Of a DNA stretch of 6,209 nt, positions 3,993 to 6,209 are shown piece by piece. Positions within the stretch are counted from its first letter, which is position 1; the number at the start of each line of letters is the position of its first letter. Location of the stretch: contig JBAXPV010000082.1 of assembly GCA_037132075.1 (NCBI GenBank), positions 1 through 6,209 of the forward strand, read 5' to 3'. This DNA is from JBAXPV01 sp037132075. Its GTDB lineage: Bacteria > Bacteroidota > Bacteroidia > Bacteroidales > CAIXZF01. The translations under genes and the position numbers were made by a program. The notes under the pieces were generated by a model, which was not told the DNA's origin, did no database searches, and saw nothing but the letters and a program-made list of their open reading frames with translations.

Positions 3993-5813
3993 ATGGTTAA
4001 ATTAAAAGAACATATATTGAAAATCACCCTCCCCTACTGCAACGGCAAATTTCTATACTACGCCTTTGTTGCCGGTGGAAATATGATACTAAAACATCAG
4101 ACAGAACTAAATAGAATTAATATTTTTCCGGTTAATGATAAAGACACCGGCACAAACCTAGCCACTACAATTCGTTATATCATTGACACAATTAAACCGG
4201 ATAAATCGTATAAAATTACGCTAAACAGCATTGCTGAAGCTGCATTAATGGGAGCCCGAGGTAATTCGGGTGTTATTTTTGCTCAGTTTTTATACGGCCT
4301 GAATAAGGAAACTTTGAATAAACCCAATATTACTTTTCCGGAGTTTGCAGAAAGCGTGACTCAATCAATCCCATATATTTACGACGCCATTGCCAATCCT
4401 GTTGAAGGGACCATGTTGACGGTTATCAGAGATTGGTCAGATTTTCTTAATACTCGAAAGGAAGCCAGTTCTGATTTTAAAAATATCATAATTGATTCCC
4501 TGGCCATACTCAACCGATCATTGGCAGAGACTACCTTAAAACTGAAAGCCTTAAGCAAATCAGGTTATGTTGATGCTGGGGCCAAAGGTATTTTTTGTTT
4601 TATGGAAGGTATCGTTGATTTTATAAAGAATAGTAATATCCGAAACCTTGCGTCAATCAAGATGGAAAATCCTGTCTTGACGTATTCAGAAGAAATATGC
4701 AACGAAGAAATCAAATACCGTTTTTGTACAGAAGCCATCATAAAAGATGCAAACATCAGTGTAGCAGAATTGCAAAGTATGTTAAACAATAGTGGTGATT
4801 CTGTTGTGGTTGCCGGTTCCATGAGCATTTGCCGTATGCATATTCACACCAGCCATCCGGCAGAACTTTTCCATCAACTCAAAGAAATCGGAACCATTTC
4901 TTACCAGAAAGTGGATGATATGGTTCGTCAACAGGAAATGATTAACAAACGAAAATGGAATATTGCACTATTAACTGATTCAACCTGCGATCTGTCGCAG
5001 GAGTTGATTAATTTTTATCAAATTCATATAGTGCCGCTCAATTTAAATTTTGGGGATAACCACTATTTAGACAAAATAAGCATTCAACCCAATCAGTTTT
5101 ATGACTTGCTTGAAACACAGGCTGAATTTCCCACAACCTCTCAAATAAATGAACAGACTTTCTCCAATATTTATTCACGTTTGGCGTCGCATTACGATGC
5201 GATAATTGCCGTGCATCTTAGCAGTCAGTTTAGTGGAACTTATGCAAACAGCGTAAAAGCCGGGGAACGCATTTCAAAAGAATTTAAGAAAGCAGTTTAT
5301 GTAATCGACTCTAAAAGTTTGTCGGGAGCTTTGGGATTGCTTGTGCTGAAAACTGCCCAAAACATAGAAGCAGGTGAGCCTGCTGAATCAATTGTGGAAT
5401 CTCTTAAAAAGGATGTGGTTCAATCAAAGATATTTGTGAGTGTTCGCAATTTAAAATACATGATAAAGGGAGGTCGGGTTTCAAAACCAAAAGGATTATT
5501 GGCCAGTGCTTTGGGGTTAAATCCGGTTATTTCAATGGATGAGAATGGGAAGTCGTTTTTGTTTGGCAACACCTTTAGTCAGCATGCAAGTTTGAATAAA
5601 ATATATAAACATATAAAATACATAAGCTCAGGAAAAACCTTGTGGAACTACATTGTACTTCATGCCAATAATCCAGAAGGGGCTCAGGAAGCTGAAGAAA
5701 GAATGCGACTCATCACTGATAAAAACCCTGTTTCTGTGGTCAATATCTCTCCTGTAATCGGGATGCATGCCGGCAATGGTGCTATCGCCATTTCGTTGTT
5801 GTTTAATCATTAA
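3993..5813 (+). CDS. DAK2-DegV fusion: single-chain FakA/FakB-like fatty acid kinase (606 aa)
   Basis: Three regions are visible. Residues 1 to about 215 form a DhaL/DAK2 kinase domain, with NIFPVNDKDTGTN (43-55), ARGNSG (88-93) and GYVDAGAKG (191-199). Asp49 and Asp51 align with the Mg-ATP aspartates of the FakA motif PDGDTGTN. Residues about 240-315 match the FakA middle domain. Cys245, His283 and His285 (CTE and HIH motifs) correspond to the zinc ligands I recall from Staphylococcus aureus FakA. Residues about 322-606 form a full DegV/FakB domain: TDSTCDL (328-334), TSQ (382-384), SSQFSGTY (410-417), GGRVS (493-497) and GMHAGNG (590-596), which shape the fatty-acid pocket. In Firmicutes, FakA phosphorylates a fatty acid held by a separate FakB, giving acyl-phosphate for PlsX/PlsY and phospholipid synthesis. 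Here both partners are one polypeptide, so the likely role is activation of free fatty acids in the cytoplasm. No signal peptide or Shine-Dalgarno site is seen. The gene at 5824 follows after 10 bases. Function is inferred from family. Confidence 0.88.
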   Translation: MVKLKEHILKITLPYCNGKFLYYAFVAGGNMILKHQTELNRINIFPVNDKDTGTNLATTIRYIIDTIKPDKSYKITLNSIAEAALMGARGNSGVIFAQFLYGLNKETLNKPNITFPEFAESVTQSIPYIYDAIANPVEGTMLTVIRDWSDFLNTRKEASSDFKNIIIDSLAILNRSLAETTLKLKALSKSGYVDAGAKGIFCFMEGIVDFIKNSNIRNLASIKMENPVLTYSEEICNEEIKYRFCTEAIIKDANISVAELQSMLNNSGDSVVVAGSMSICRMHIHTSHPAELFHQLKEIGTISYQKVDDMVRQQEMINKRKWNIALLTDSTCDLSQELINFYQIHIVPLNLNFGDNHYLDKISIQPNQFYDLLETQAEFPTTSQINEQTFSNIYSRLASHYDAIIAVHLSSQFSGTYANSVKAGERISKEFKKAVYVIDSKSLSGALGLLVLKTAQNIEAGEPAESIVESLKKDVVQSKIFVSVRNLKYMIKGGRVSKPKGLLASALGLNPVISMDENGKSFLFGNTFSQHASLNKIYKHIKYISSGKTLWNYIVLHANNPEGAQEAEERMRLITDKNPVSVVNISPVIGMHAGNGAIAISLLFNH

Positions 5814-5823
5814 TCGTTAACAT

Positions 5824-6183
5824 ATGATGACATTAATTTTACAAGCGGCTTTGCTCATTTGGTTAATATTAAGCCTTTTATGGTTATTGAGCATAATGAT
5901 AAAAAATGCAAGTATCGTTGACCTATTCTGGGGTTGCGGTTTTGTAATAGTAAATGCGCTTTATGTTTTTATGTCAGGCGAATTAAATACGAGAAAGATT
6001 CTGATGTTGGTATTGGTTACCGTTTGGGGCTTAAGGCTCGCAATTTATCTTGCTTCCCGGAATATTGGCAAGGGAGAGGATTTCAGGTATCAGGAATTCA
6101 GAAGGACATATGGAGTAAATCGTTATTGGTGGATCAGCTATTTTCAAACATTTATAGTTACTGTTCAGGGGGTAGACAGCTGA
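5824..6183 (+). CDS. Truncated DUF1295 / steroid-5-alpha-reductase-like membrane protein (N-terminal part)
   Basis: The reading frame opens with three hydrophobic segments (about residues 3-25, 30-50 and 57-78). The DUF1295-like motifs SIVDLFWG (30-37), TRKILMLVLVTVWGLRL (56-72), GKGEDFRYQ (82-90) and NRYWWISYFQTF (99-110) follow. Family members are about 250-270 residues. They belong to the superfamily of steroid 5-alpha-reductases and ERG4/ERG24 sterol reductases, though bacterial substrates are largely unknown. Family-like sequence stops abruptly after Phe110 (codon at 6151-6153). The last nine residues, IVTVQGVDS, are not family-like and end at a TGA. The C-terminal catalytic half, with its NADPH-binding segment, is missing. 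The gene starts 10 bases after the kinase fusion, so the two were probably cotranscribed. ATG 5824 is followed by a second ATG at 5827, and either could be the start. The product as encoded is probably inactive. Confidence 0.8.
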   Translation: MMTLILQAALLIWLILSLLWLLSIMIKNASIVDLFWGCGFVIVNALYVFMSGELNTRKILMLVLVTVWGLRLAIYLASRNIGKGEDFRYQEFRRTYGVNRYWWISYFQTFIVTVQGVDS

Positions 6184-6209
6184 AAATCTACAGGGCTACC
6201 TTCGAGTGC
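6154..6209. other. Unrelated sequence at right edge interrupting the DUF1295 gene
   Basis: After the codon for Phe110 of the DUF1295 protein the sequence ceases to match the family and becomes G-rich (cagggggtag). It contains small inverted repeats: ggtag at 6171-6175 with ctacc at 6195-6199, and the overlapping gtaga/tctac pair. This could be the terminus of an insertion sequence or an assembly junction. I do not recognise an insertion-sequence family, and no target duplication can be checked because the other side lies outside the window. Confidence 0.45.

Noticed and set aside
4565..4828. 87-codon open frame on the minus strand inside the kinase fusion
   Set aside because: It is fully contained antisense to a strongly conserved coding region, and its sequence has no recognisable domain.
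3993..5813. Dihydroxyacetone kinase (DhaL) as the function of the fusion gene
   Set aside because: The DAK2 domain is followed by the FakA-type middle domain and a DegV domain, and there is no DhaK-type substrate domain, so fatty acid kinase is the better-supported reading.

Overview
This AT-rich 6.2 kb window looks like DNA from a member of the Bacteroidota. The starts I trust are preceded by A/T-rich bases with no AGGAGG-type ribosome site. One intergenic region carries the TAnnTTTG promoter element typical of that phylum, and the proteins (Blc-type lipoprotein, DAK2-DegV fusion, DUF1295-like protein) read like Bacteroidota versions of their families. I cannot place it below phylum. All supported genes are on the plus strand.

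Layout. (1) About 1-501: the C-terminal part of a class I SAM-dependent methyltransferase, cut at its 5' side by unrelated sequence. (2) 502-1253: no gene. It holds a 321-bp insertion-like element (662-982) with perfect 18-bp terminal inverted repeats and a 5-bp target duplication. Nested inside is a near-perfect 34-bp inverted repeat of REP-like sequence, which encloses two more hairpins. Downstream of the element is a pair of overlapping hairpins arranged like an attenuator. (3) 1254-1661: a small conserved protein of unknown function. (4) 1901-3223: an exported calcineurin-like metallophosphoesterase. (5) 3302-3856: a Blc-type lipocalin lipoprotein. (6) 3993-5813: a fusion of a FakA-like DAK2 kinase, its middle domain and a DegV/FakB-like fatty-acid-binding domain. 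(7) 5824-6183: the first part of a DUF1295/steroid-5-alpha-reductase-like membrane protein, which breaks off near 6153 into unrelated sequence.

How the genes might fit together. From the phosphoesterase onward, several proteins have plausible lipid or envelope roles: an exported phosphoesterase of LpxH-like appearance, a lipid-carrying outer-membrane lipocalin and a single-chain fatty acid kinase. The DUF1295 protein, which would sit in the membrane, starts only 10 bases after the kinase stop. This is a theme inferred from family membership and not a demonstrated pathway.

The two most notable items are the nested mobile element and the kinase/fatty-acid-binding fusion. Both ends of the window break a gene, which suggests insertion elements or assembly junctions at the edges.
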